Assembly: GCA_002224055.1 (NCBI GenBank)
Contig: AZLU01000002.1
Span: 38,697 to 102,696 of the forward strand
Source: Pezizomycotina sp. ARF18
Taxonomy: Eukaryota; Ascomycota
DNA: 64,000 nucleotides
Direction of reading: 5' to 3'
Part shown: piece after piece, positions 25,528-37,146 of the stretch
How the letters are laid out: each line of letters begins with the position of its first letter
Position numbering within the stretch: the stretch's first letter is position 1
Program-made: the position numbers and the translations under genes
The notes under the pieces: model-generated
What the model saw: only the letters and a program-made list of their open reading frames with translations
Told to the model about the DNA's origin: nothing
Database searches by the model: none

Positions 25528-25752
25528 GGTTACCTGCTATACGTTCAGGACCCTGCGGACCCGAATATTAACCTTGGAAAGAAGGTATACGCCATTAAAC
25601 ATATACGAGCGACATTCGCAAATGCGGCGGATCAACTTGGCGAGATGAAGTGCACACTAGAAGTCCTCTGGAAGTATCCTCGAGTATACTGGGTGAAATT
25701 ACGCAAATTCGAAGAGAAACGAAGGAAGCTGGCTACAAGTCCCGCAAAATAG
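25528..25752 (+). pseudogene. Cid1/Trf4-type nucleotidyltransferase, severed C-terminal exon
   Basis: Immediately after the right target duplication the frame reads GYLLYVQDPADPNINLG (to 25578), KKVYAIKHIRATFANAADQL and a basic tail ending at TAG 25752. The DP...NxLG...F..A...L pattern is the end of the PAP-associated domain in Trf4 and Cid1 proteins. The same frame joins the 16 exon bases left of the element, so this is the missing C-terminus. It is not RIP-mutated. The open frame extends upstream into the LTR by chance. Confidence 0.78.
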
Positions 25753-26170
25753 GCATAATCGAAGTACAAGTGCAGTTGCCTGCTAGTTCTTATATGAGCT
25801 TTTTGTAGATATTCCTTATCATTGGACTTACCTAGCAATGACAAACCCATTCCCTACAAGGAATCCTCTAAAAGTAGGGCAAATTACAGGTTCCTTGTAC
25901 CTCTTGGCGATATACTTGGATGGACTTCTGCATACCCTTCTCTTCAACTTGACAAGCATGCTTAATCCCTTATAATCCTCCATAATTGCTTGTCAGGAAA
26001 AGTAACATACGCCAGGCTCTAAATCATGCTGGAATTATGCTGAATGGTCTAGTTACCCCGGCCACGCGGGAGGAAAAGTTATATTCGCCTTGTCAGTGTT
26101 ATACGAGTCGCAACTATTCAATTCAATCCACGACGAACTCTCAAAATCCCAAATGGTACTGTCAAGAAAC

Positions 26171-26482
26171 CGCGTCTATAGCTTAGCGAATTATGCTGAA
26201 AGGAATGTTTACATCGTTGGAGCTCACTCAGTGGAAGACCACCTAGAAAGCCTTCAACGACCATCTTCTCGCCACTCTGACCCGGATACCACTCCGGTGA
26301 GGGTTCAGATTGCACTTTCGTTCGCGTCTATAGCTTAGCGAATTATGCCTGAAAGGAATGTTTACATCGTTGGAGCTCACTCAAGTGGGAAGACACACCC
26401 TAGCGAAAGCCTTCTACGACCATCTTCTCGCCACTCTGACCCCGGATACCACTCCGGTGAGGGTTCAGATTGCACTTTCGTT
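26171..26482 (+). repeat. Direct tandem duplication over the start of the ATPase gene
   Basis: Two adjacent copies, 26171-26322 (152 bp) and 26323-26482 (160 bp), both run from CGCGTCTATAGCTTAGCG to TTGCACTTTCGTT. The first copy lacks single bases mostly at homopolymers relative to the second (CT for CCT, AG for AAG, GG for GGG, ACCC for ACCCC). A 35-bp unit follows, also twice, at 26483-26517 and 26518-26552. The pattern looks like an assembly join of noisy reads more than a biological repeat. Confidence 0.85.
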
Positions 26483-27093
26483 ACGGAAAGCCCACATACG
26501 GCACCACAGCTTTCGTTACGGAAAGCCCCAATACGGCACCACAGCTGATCACCAGAAGTTGCGCGGTCCGTTGTCGAAAGAAGCGGCATCAGTCGCGCCG
26601 ACATCAGAAGCTCGAAAGCAAGATGCCTGAACTACAACGCCGCATATTGGAAGCACAATTCGAGGCCGAGACTCTGCTACAAGCTGGATTATATCTGACG
26701 TTCGGCAGCGGACCCGCTGGGCATACGCCGACTTTCACGTCGATAACCGAGCGGAGAGAACCTAGCCCCGCCGTTAAGGGTCTAGTGCAACAAAGGATGG
26801 CAAATTCTGAGAGACAGGATGAAGCAGGGGCTCGTGATCGTAACTGCACCCGTGCGTAACTGCAGGCTTCCTGGTCGACGACGGAACAAGGCTCGTACCA
26901 CTCAATACGACGAATGGTGGAAATTTCCACCAACGATTCTGCGAGTTATTGGAGATTGGGAATAAGCTATGAAGTCTTGGGCGAAGAGATGCTAAATCTA
27001 GAGAACAGGGTGCAATTCGTTCTTGATAAGATTAGGTCCAAGCATTTCCCGGTAATAAATAGTCTAGGGTCTAAGCTGGACAATCAGCTATGA
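26345..27093 (+). CDS. P-loop ATPase of the AAA_28 (NadR/Ttd14-like) type, frame broken
   Basis: The second copy of the duplicated block opens MPERNVYIVGAHSSGKTT, a Walker A motif right after the first beta strand. Later pieces in shifted frames read ELQRRILEAQFEAE, WIISD followed by RSAADPL, FLVDDGTRLVPL, and NLENRVQFVLDKIRSKHFP to a TGA at 27093. The order P-loop, LQ..IL.AQ..AE, SDRS..DP, DDG.R.., RV.FVL fits a family of fungal single-domain ATPases as I recall it; exact function is unknown. Length would be about 230-240 residues, usual for the family. Frame shifts and the local duplications prevent a clean translation. It lies just downstream of the severed nucleotidyltransferase, on the same strand. 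Confidence 0.6.
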
Positions 27094-27303
27094 AATTTGT
27101 ACTTTTAAATGGACTTAAATGCCGCTTCTAGTCTTGCGGAATCATCAACGCAGAGAGGATATCTCACCGGTAAATCCGAGTCTATATCACGATGTACTCA
27201 AGATTGAAAAAAATAAATGGATAAATAAATCGATAAAAATAAATAAAATAAATAACAAAGAAGCAGGATTTAGACCATAGGCGAATCTCATTACAGAGGG
27301 AAA

Positions 27304-28226
27304 TTAATATCCAAAGCTAGCCTCGATACTAACCTCCGAGAACTTCTTGCCGAACTTATCCTCGCAGTACTTCAGGATCCTCCTGGGCTTCCAGAGCATG
27401 TCCAGCTTCAGTGACCTCTCCTTCCTCTCCTGCTTGTTGATATGGCAGTTCAAGTTTACGGCTGCTTTAAAGCCGTTAAAGAACTCGTCGTAGACCTTCC
27501 TTGCTCCTGACACATCGCTACCGTATTCACCTTCGCATCGCGTCGAACCAGGCGTGCAGCCGCTTCCAGACTCCTTCCCGGACGAACTTCTCCATCGGCT
27601 GTTCCTGCCACTCTTTCAGCCTTTTTGCTTCTTCCTTGTAGCCTTTTGCTTGGACCTAAAAAAAAAAGAACAAAGAGAAGGGGAAAACGGGGATGTTAGT
27701 AGGAGGAGGAGAAGAAGAAGAAGAAGAAGAAGAAGAAGAAGAAGAGAAGGAGGAGGAGGAGGAGGAGTGAAACTTACCCATACCACATGCCTATTCGACA
27801 TAGGATAATCCTCCATCGGGGCCTCATCTAACATTTCATTCGCGAGCTTTTTAATCTCCAGGCGCTTCTTGAAAATATTCGCTCTTTTCTCCACAAGATC
27901 GTCAATCAAAAGATCTCGTCTGGTGCCCACTCCGGCTGCCACTTTTCACCTTCCTTCACGTTCGGTGGTGGGGGAAGTGTTCGTAGTCCAGAGGGTATTC
28001 GGAAAGTCTTCCCGCTTGAGTTCTGGCAACTGCTGGTACCTTTCGCTGTTTTGTCATGGTACTGCGGGAGCGGTGCGGCCTTGGTCTCGGAGGTGCCGTG
28101 GATCAGTTCGTCGACTATGAAGCGGTACTTTTCGAGGACGGTCCGGGCTTCTTTGCTGACTTCGCCAGCGGAGTGAGGGTGGCTAAGGCGAGAGGGCGAT
28201 CGGAGAATGGCTTTTGGGGCGTGCAT
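27304..28226 (-). CDS. Small secreted helical protein, family member D (frame broken)
   Basis: The start at 28226 reads MHAPKAI. A hydrophobic signal-like stretch (LPIALSPLATLTPLA) appears one frame over, then EARTVLEKYRFIVDELIHG, a Pro-rich linker and LLIDDLVEKRANIFKKRLE. An intron at about 27660-27770 has donor GTAAGTTT, a perfect TACTAAC branch point and a T10 acceptor tract. The next exon has EKFVREGVWKRLHAWFDAM, matching EHMVNEDVFELLYQWYDAM in the gene at 39068. The C-terminus ends VSIEASFGY at 27304. It is about 270 residues with two or more frame shifts. Function is unknown. The signal peptide, helical content and paralogues nearby fit an effector-like secreted protein, which is inference. 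Confidence 0.6.
27702..27768. repeat. GGA/GAA microsatellite inside an intron
   Basis: Plus strand GGA units, then about a dozen GAA units, then GGA units again. It lies inside the intron of the minus-strand secreted-protein gene, where it reads as a long CTT/CTC pyrimidine run between donor and branch point. The poly-Leu and poly-Arg frames crossing it are artefacts. Confidence 0.9.
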
Positions 28227-28247
28227 GACGGTATGATATTCCTGTCG

Positions 28248-28249
28248 TT

Positions 28250-28332
<83 letters not shown>

Positions 28333-28335
28333 TTT
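28248..28335. repeat. TTTA tetranucleotide microsatellite
   Basis: About 22 perfect TTTA units. It begins only about 22 bp upstream of the start codon of the minus-strand gene at 28226, so it lies in the promoter or 5' leader. Copy-number change could alter expression; this is inference. Confidence 0.95.
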
Positions 28336-28995
28336 GGTATTATTATCAATATATATTCAAGTATATTGCGGAGTATGCGGTTGCGACGAAAAGGACAGTT
28401 ATGGGAAAGGACGAAGTCCTGGTTCACTTGAATAAAATCTTTGTAGCTTTATGCAAATCCCCCTCGAGTTATTTCTCTCACTAAATCTCCCCCACTCTTA
28501 TTACTGCGAGGGGGGTTCTAGAACTCGAAGTGCTTTATGTCTAGTATGATGTAGCAGCGCAGCAATTCCTAACCTTTTCCTGGCACGTTCTCGAACCTCC
28601 CACCATTAAAACATGTCTTAAATCCGAGAGGATTTCTCAACCCTAGAGGTGGGTGTGGTATTATAGCCTTGCTATTTTTCTGCTTTCACAAGAGGAGAAA
28701 TACCGCTGCCATTGTTCTGAGACAGAATGGAGACCTCATCCAAGTCGTGGGAACAATCATTACAGTAGTCAACAATCCAAGGTGAAAACAATTCTGCAAC
28801 GCATTGCTTTTGCCTCTCTCGTCTCAAGTGAAATGCGTTAATAAGTATTACAATATCTGGGCTCTTTAAGTCTACAGCAGAAGCAACTAAGTTAAAAGTT
28901 GTATATGTAAATATCTTTTGAAGTATATATAATACATAGTAGTACCGAATATGTTCAAGGAAAGAAAAACTGCTAGCTCCGACCCCGGCTTAGGG

Positions 28996-29670
28996 TTACT
29001 TTTTTTCATTCAAATTCCTTCCAAACCTTTCAAGCAGTGCATGTAGGTGGTCCTGGCGAGGAAAAGTCGTCCACTCCATCGACAGCCTGTTATCGTCGAT
29101 TCCCCTGTCCTCGTTGTGGCCGTGATGCTCTTTCGCGGCGTCCGAGTCCTCGCGCGATTTCTTGCACTTCGCCCTCATATCGTCGTCCGAGAGGGCGTCG
29201 TACTAAGCATGTCCGGGAATTCTTCGGAAAGAATTCTTTGAGCGGTTTGACTTAACCTTGGAGAAGGCCTCATCCGCTTCCCTCACGGCTTTTAATATCT
29301 CCACCCTAATACCAAACATGATCCTCCCATTCTCCATAAGCTTCTGGAAGAAACCTCTATTCCTCCGGGATCTCCGGGGAATTTTTCACCCTTGGCCGGT
29401 GGGAGCGGGAAATGCCCGACTCGAGAGTGTACTCGATATTCTCGTTCGGCTCTTTTCCACTTTATGCCGATGGAGCGGGTTCATTTTCTTGCGTGATTTA
29501 CTGCGCCAGCGTTGCGAGCATGAGCTCCCAGGTCGGGTAGACGAGAGCGTCGACGGTGTCGCGCAGATCATCGATGATTTTTTGGGCGCGGGCTCGCGGG
29601 GCCGGCTGCGGAGGCGAGCTTGGGGGAGGGCTGATGCTGCGATCAGGAGGACGGCTTTGAGGTTGCACAT
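28996..29670 (-). CDS. Small secreted helical protein, family member E (frame broken)
   Basis: The start at 29670 gives MCNLKAVLLIAASALPQA, a clear signal peptide. One frame over it continues RARAQKIIDDLRDTVDALVY, equivalent to EARTVLEKYRFIVDELIHG in the gene at 27304. Further pieces read FFQKLMENGRIMFGIRVE and ILKAVREADEAFSKV, which parallel the LVEKRANIFKKRLEI segment of that gene. The C-terminus is HLHALLERFGRNLNEKK before the stop at 28996. About 220 residues with at least three frame shifts. It is adjacent to and on the same strand as its putative paralogue, suggesting tandem duplication. Function unknown. Confidence 0.5.
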
Positions 29671-30761
29671 CGTGAATGATATTGATATAGATTATCCTTT
29701 TGTTATTTCAACTGGTACGAATATATGTCATGAAGGACGTTTGGCAACCCGCCGGCGGAAGATGGGGGTTATTTATAACCTTTTTTTCTCAGCTTCTTCT
29801 CTAATAAAAGAGACTGAGCGATTCGGTCATTGAAATAACCTCACGAGCCATTACCCATAGGTCTATCCTACAGTTATCTCGGTGCTTTCCTTTTGTTTAG
29901 ACTAATTATTGTCGTCGAATATCACAGGACTTCGTCTCAATGTGCCGCGGGGTATGAACATACTCCATAGGCCGGCATCGTTCCGATCCCATGGCAGCAC
30001 CGCTCAGAATTCCATAAGCCGGTATCGCTTCCGGTCCCACTGAAACTTGTTCTTGGAACATGTCTCAGCCCGAACAGGGTTCCAGACCCCTGAGAGAATC
30101 ACTCGAAGTCGCTGGCCGAAGCCGTCAAGAAACAAATTTATCACATTTTCGTTTCAGATCGTTAGCGTCTACTTCGTTAGTCCCGTAGGAAAAATAGCCT
30201 AGGGTCGTTAAAGACATATTTAATAGACATTCAGTTCGGCTTGAGGTTTATTATAGTTTCTTATATAAGAGTATAGGATGGACTGTCTCCGAGTCCTGGC
30301 AGGAAAATAGCACGGAAACCGCGTCTGAGACTGATCATCACCAAAAAAGTAAAAAACAAATGAAATATATATATTGCTAACCGGAAGAACCTTGCCGGTC
30401 CGAAATACGCCCATCGAGCATCCGAAACCCTGATCACCGTCCGGAACAATGCCGAACTTTTTCACTCAGGGAGCCGTCATAGTACTGTCCTCCTCTTCAC
30501 CTTCACCTCCGCCTTTCTTTCACCGGCGTTTAGATGCATTTATGGATGTATACGTAGAGCAACAATTATAATCCTTCCATTTAGTCCTACTAACGCTAAC
30601 TCTACTGAATATCCAATGCTTTTCCCAATATGCGTATCTACCCCAGACCTTATCATTTCCCACTCGCAAGGTATCTAAGCCGGAGACCTTGTACATTACA
30701 TCTGGTTTTATCAAAGAATATTCATTTTCACGGTCTCATTCCGTCTTCGCCCTCGAGAGTA

Positions 30762-32455
30762 TTAACCAGGAACCTTCCATGGCGCAAATAGACTCAGTAC
30801 AACCGGTGAAAGAATCTTCGCCCCTTTGATTTGCGCAAGCAGGCCTGTTGTCTGTTTTTGGATAGTTAAATATTAGTCTACCCTGTCTTAGATCTTCCAG
30901 GAGTTCAGATGGTATACGAGGGAAAAGTTCCAACACTTACAAATGGAGAGACAGCTCCTCCACCAGCTCCAAACGCAGCGATGAAGCTAAGGCTCGGGAC
31001 GTGAGTCTCCTAGCGAGCAATCGTGTCACGACTGTCATAGTGGCGGGATATATTGGACCGAGTAGGAGCCCGATGAGCGCAAAGGACACCGCATTGGACA
31101 CGATGTTGGGAACACTCCAGACGAGGATCTCAAAGAGCACAGCTCCCGCAACGAGACCAAACACGGCACGCTTCTCTCCGACACGACTGCACGGGTAGGA
31201 CAGAGGAATCGTCCGACCGTGATACCCAACCAGAAACCCGAAGCGACGTAACCCACCTCATGCGGATCTCCGTTCCTTGCCGTAACGAGGAAAGTCACGA
31301 TCCACCCGCCGATGCTGACTTCGGCGCCCGTGTAGCAGAAGATGAAGAAGGCTGTGATGAGTGTTACTTTGCTCTTGAGCGCTTCCTTGAGCATGCCGCT
31401 GAGGCCGGCGTCGCTGTTTGTGGCGTTCCGGTTGGAGGGGTTCAGGCAAGGGTCGTGGACGAGTTCGGACTCGCTGTTGCGGAAGGCGTAAAGGGAGATG
31501 GTACAGTTGAAGGCGCAAAGGAATATAATTGTGAAGTAGTAGTAATTCCAGCTGTGAAGTATGAGAAGTGAGTAGATGCGGTCGAGAAGGACGTTAAGCC
31601 TATGAGATACTTACCGAATTCCTCTGGATACGAACGCTGTGGCGACCAGGGGGCCTAGTGTTCACCGAGACCATAGCTCCCTATATAATCGAAGTCGATG
31701 GATCAATTTATGCTCTACGGAATTCTACATTTTTAGTCCGTACACTTGCTTACATGTAAATAACCAAGCATGGTCGCCCCATTTGCGAGTCCGGTGCAGA
31801 AGACGTTCGCCTGCGCTAGGTTAAGGGATATACCGGCACCGATGAAGAAAAAGCTCAACGCGATCGCGGCGAATTGTTTCGGATGGCCCGTCAGGATCGC
31901 GCTTCCGATACACATCAGAATCAAACTCAGAGCGATCGTTTTGCCCCGACCGAGTTTATCGTAAACGTAGTGAGAAAGGAAGGCAGCGGTAAGGTATCCA
32001 CAGGCGTTGACGAGGAAGATTGTTGAGACTGTTGCGTAGTTTACACTGTAGGATTTTTCGATGGAGGGGAGGAGCGACCGGGCGCTTCATACAGGAGAAG
32101 CGATGTTAGTGACAGAAATATTAGAATGTCTAAAGGGAACTTAAATACATACCGGAGTCGTTCATTCCGTTCGTGAAATTGAGCAGGCACACGCAGAAAA
32201 GCCGCAGTTATGATCGACGGATTCGAAAGTGTTTGTAACGCGTAGGCTACGTTTGTTTCTTCGGTCGGCGTTGGAGGACCGCTGTTCTCCGGATCGTCTA
32301 AGGGATCAACGTGGAGTTAAAGGACCTCGCGCGAGCGCCTCTTGGATGTCTAACATTGAGGAATCATCGACACCTTGTTGGCGATAGATTGTCGAAGGTT
32401 TGAGGGTGGTAGCTGCTGGGAAGTTGGGCGAGCTCGAGGATAGTTGGGAATTCAT
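30762..32455 (-). CDS. Major facilitator superfamily transporter (FucP/Bsc6-like), frame broken
   Basis: The start at 32455 opens a polar Ser/Thr-rich N-terminal tail, then PPTPTEETN. Membrane segments follow in order: YATVSTIFLVNACGYLTAA, SHYVYDKLGRGKTIA (the conserved loop), LILMCIGSAIL, ALSFFFIGAGISLNLAQAN, ITAFFIFCYTGAEVSIGGW, VGYVASGFWLGITVGRF, AVLFEILVWSVPNIVSNAV, ALIGLLLGPIYPATMTVV and SFIAAFGAGGGAVSPF. An intron at 30852-30940 (GTAAGTG to AACAG) joins SPF to TTGLLAQ, and the frame stops at 30762. GAEV.IGGW and GPIYPA are typical of fungal MFS proteins related to fucose permeases and Bsc6. The substrate cannot be told. Further introns near 31600-31740 and 32090-32150 are likely. Length is about 450-500 residues, usual for the family. 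Confidence 0.8.
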
Positions 32456-35400
32456 CCTAGTCCGCGGCTGCGATGGAGCCACTAGTGTTTGTGCTAGTAG
32501 TTAACATCTCGAGAGGCAAGTTGATTGAGGAAGTACTGAAAGACCGTGGGAGTAACTGCTCGAGGAAAGCCAGGTTTATGTATTTAAATATCTACTTAAT
32601 CCTAAGGTCAATACTCAGGCAGTTGCGCTCGATCCTTCTTTAGCAGCCATTCGCACCGTGCTCGTTGGAACTATCCTGACTGAATTACCAATCCAAGCAC
32701 ATTAGCTTGGGCATATATAACTGGCCAAAAGCCCTTTGTACACTTAAGTGTTACGCAAGGGTAATCAAGCTACCTAAGTGTGAAAACGCCACTGACTGCG
32801 CTTTGAGCGCTTTTCAAGATCTCTTATTTTCTTCTTTTCTTGTTTTCATTGAGTCAAGCTCATGGTCCCCGATTGTAATGTACTCTCGGTCGTTTTTTTA
32901 ATCTCAATGTTCACGGTCGTTATCTCTGATCTTGGCTCGTTCACCCGTCCATACATTTGCCGTTGTCAATCACTCTGGCATGCGTTTTTGCGTGCTCCTA
33001 CGTAGCCAGGCCTCCAGAATTCTAGTTCCTCCCAACTCGGCTAGATTCACGGCATCATCGGATGGAAATGCCGTTTTGATGATAAATCCATTAAAAAACC
33101 GAGATTCAGTACATGAACTCCCTGCGGTATTTTTATCGCAAAGCGTTTTACAGAATCGGAGACTGGTTCAGATGGCGTCGGCGAGATACCGAGTTTGATG
33201 ATGAAAAACCCGCTTTCCAACATTCTAATAGATACGTGCAGAGGAGATAGCTGCGATGTCGAATGTTCCGGCGGTAAATATTACTGTTTTTAGGCTAGCC
33301 GAGCCTATGACAGCTTTGTGGGATATGAGCTCAGGCCCCTTTAATAGTGGAACCTCATCGGGGCATAATTTTCATGTAGTGGAAATCCACAGATATATGG
33401 ACAGTGTGGTTCTAGTCGTCGAGTTGTTCGGGCTTTTTATTAGATTTCCGCCTCTTTGTCTAGAGCGAAATATTATATCAGAATGGGCTATAGAAGCCCA
33501 CTTCCAGAGCGGGGCCAAGCGGGACCCCGAACTGCTAAGTGTCGGTATTTACCGAAACCACTACCGACTCCACGAGTCCCCGATAAACAAACGACAACGA
33601 CGATGCCTCAATATATCTAATTCCTTCGCCCCGCTTGAGCGTCGAAATGGGATTTTTAATAGTCTAGAAGGGTCGAAGTGTCATAAATGAGAGTTATATC
33701 GCTATGTTTTACTCTACATTATATCGTCTTCGTCATTGGCCTTTCCCTTATCATCGACAACCTTCCCACATAAACGTTATGAGTTCAAACTCCCGCGTCA
33801 AATTTCTTATTCTCCGGAAATCTCATTGGCTGGATTTTTAAAACATCGAGATATTATTAAAATATTTTTACTACGCCAAGACAGCAATATTGCTGGGATA
33901 TTAAACCATATATCTTGAGGTCGTGAAAACGGCCTCAGTCTATTGATCATAAACCACGTCGTGGAGATGAAAGAGAGCTCAAGGGCTAAACTTGGATGCC
34001 TTGGGTGTGAGCTTGCGGGCATTATCTCAATGTAAAATTTCGTCAGTTCCACTTTGGATCTTATGCCTTAGTATCTCGTCAATGTTTGCATGCCTTAATA
34101 GTACGCCAAATTTGCTATTATACGGTTTAAGCTTTAGTTTGATAAACAACGGAAGAAGCCGTTCCTGGTTCTAAGTCCCCGTTGAGTTGTTTTAGTTCAC
34201 ATTTTACCTATTGTTCATTGATAATAGTTTTAATAATAAGAACCACTAAGAAAGTAATATACACAAGAATTAATTTGAATTAGTATTACTTAAAGGAGGC
34301 TACTTATAATTAGTAAGTCGTAAGATATGGGACTTAGAATTTTAATTAGGAGCATAAAGCCAGGGTTATTTTCTTCGCCATTGTCTTCCTGGAAAGCTTA
34401 GCCTACGCGAAAATAGGTGGACGTTTAACTATGAAGATAAATTTGTATATACTGGCACTGTACACTCCACGTCGTAATTTTAATAATATATAAAGGTGAT
34501 GAGGAACTACTAGGTATTAGAAAAGGCATGAGCTTCTAGACGCTTATAGGCTATTATTAAGCTCGAAAGCTTTAGTAATAGTAAACTACTTACCTTAAGC
34601 AGAATAATTACTATATAATTACCTATTTAGTATTAACGGACCCCCTTTTTCTTCTTCTTAACATAATTCGTGTTTATTAAAAACGTTCTTTATCCTAAAA
34701 TTAAAGTCCCTTTAATCTCTCCTAAAAATAAGCAATTTAAACACTAGAAATAAGTAAAAATAGATCCACTAAAACGCCGAATTAAAAGAATAATAATTCA
34801 CGCCGGAGAGAGATCATAAATTTCGAAGGAAACTTAGAAAGAGAATTAAAGACTATTTAGATCTTCTATAAGAAATTTTTACTTTACGCGAGATATAACT
34901 TAATGGTTCGAGCCGTACTTTCACGATATTATAGACCGCGAGATTACGTTAAAGTCGCGAACTTTATTCTGTTTCGCGTAAGTTCGATTTTCGATAACCC
35001 GATAACGCTGGCCATTTAACTCTATCGAGGGTTAAGGCTCTAGCTATTACAGGTTTACCTCTACATTACCGCCCATTCTACTAGAGATGATTAGCGCCTC
35101 GATCTAACGCCATCTTGAGCAATTGAGCTTGGCGGAGCGACTGATGGCATTAGCCTCTTAACGACCACCAAATCTTTGACTTTAGGAAGAATTTTCCCGT
35201 CTGCTTATCGGGGTCTTCATCTTATCCGGAGGACAACAGTATTCAAGTTTTTATCGTTTCGGTGGTTTTGCTTTCATCTCCTTATCGTTTTTTTTTTTTT
35301 TTTTTCTTTTCTTTTTTTCTTTTTTTTTCGGTTGATATAGAGGCGTGATCAATATAGGGTAGATTTTTGAATAAATTCTGAGATAAAAACCAAATGACAC

Positions 35401-37146
35401 CTATTGAACAATATACATGTGTATACATACGTATATATTGTCGCACTTGTTTACAATAAGACTTTGGGCCCTAGGTCAGTTAAACAATTTATTTAAATGT
35501 TGAACAGTGTAAAGGCCCATAACAAAGTAGAAATCTGATATTTGGTCTTGTAACTGGATTAACGTAAAAAAATACAGAAGGCGTGAGTTTGGTCAAAGAT
35601 ATGAAGAAAAGATGTGTAACCATGCTCCTTGTGAGTACACATCCGTCTAGTCTTTGAAATAACCGTTTTACATTTTACTCTTCGACGTCTCGACCTTCAG
35701 AATGACGGTTGCTTGGAGTAATTAAGAGCTATAGAGGACGGTTCCGTAGGGAACGGCCTTAAGCTCACAACGCTTCGATATAGCGATCGGCAAACTCAAG
35801 ACTCGGAGCTCGCTAATATACCGGTATAACTGGAAGAATAACTGGTATATGAAATCATCCTCTAGAGGAACCTGCCCTCAGAATATCCTCGAGATACTTA
35901 GTAAGAAGCAAGTCAGTAAGATCCTTCCTGCCTGGAGCCCGCCCAATCAGATAGGCATAAATATAAACAAAACTATATTTAGCGCAATAAATCAGAAAAA
36001 CAGATCCACCCGAAAACAAATCAGCGGAAGAATGCGCGCTCACGGAGACTCACAATACACGAATTCAAAAAAGGCCTCGTAGATACAATCAAAGGCAAAT
36101 TCCGAGAGGCATCCGAGAGAGCCCTCGACATCGCTTAACGACATAATCGAATGGTGGGAGCCTTTATTTTACCAAATCCAATACGACGAGGATTTCGAAA
36201 TATTTTGGGACACATCGGCAAAGACCGTGTTTGCGTTTTTCATAGCTCGTTCAATGAGGGGCAAGTTGAATTTCCCGATGCTAATTGCGGTGACTATCAT
36301 CAGCCTAAAACAACCTGCCCGAAAAATGTGAGTGCCGCCAATTCCACCTCCCAAGTATACGCGGTCGGTTGAGCTTGCCTTGGCAGATCGCTCAAGATCG
36401 GAGGCAGCAACCGTGGGGAGTTCTGAAATTATACAATCTCTCGATTACTGGCAGATCGCCCTCGCGATATCTTGATTCATCTTACCGACAGGGGACAGAA
36501 AGGAAGGTTTATCGATCGTTGACTTGTTGCTTTGGATTTGATTGTTTATTTCGATTTCTTTTTTTTGTTCTATTTGTTTCTGTTTTTTTTTCCTTTTTAA
36601 TATCAATTCCAACGGTGTGCATTAGTATTTAGTAATTTCTGAATATCTCTTGATATAAAACCAAACAACGTGCATTAAAAACGAGACTTTTGTGTGTGTA
36701 TACGCCTACTTACTCGACGTAATGAGCATTGGCCTCCAGACTTCCATTTCATAATGGAACGTGCGTAATGAGATACACAAAGAGGGGCACAAATTTTAAT
36801 CTGGGGGTTTGTATTAGAAGCAAGACAAAACCTGTATCCGTGCTCGGTGCAAGTACGCAAATGCCCAACTTAGATAATCAGGTTGTGTATTTGCTCCTAC
36901 AATCTTCAATCTCCGTGCACACTGCCGAACGTACTGGTATCCCATTTCCCGACTGTTAAGCATGTACGGATCATTCTTCCTCCTCTTTCTACGTTATTCC
37001 GCCCCGTATCACTAGAAGTAGTTATCTTTTCATTCAGGGAAGAATATGTCTGATATTCTCGTGCGCTGGAACTATTCGTGGCTATCCACTACTAAATCCA
37101 AGTCTCAAATAGGAGAAACATATGGAATGCTGAAACGTATTGGGCG
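32456..37146. other. Gene-poor, partly AT-rich stretch
   Basis: No defensible gene. A 144-codon open plus frame at 33256-33690 lacks any motif and may be chance. 34200-35000 is AT-rich with some TpA enrichment and could be an old degraded repeat. Pure T tracts lie near 35289-35329 and 36558-36596. At 36061-36138 a short open piece reads EFKKGLVDTIKGKFREASE and could be the tail of a lost gene. Confidence 0.4.

Noticed and set aside
27554-27942. Poly-Arg (plus) and poly-Leu (minus) stretches as possible low-complexity proteins
   Set aside because: They cross the GAA/GGA microsatellite that lies inside an intron with clear donor, TACTAAC branch point and acceptor.
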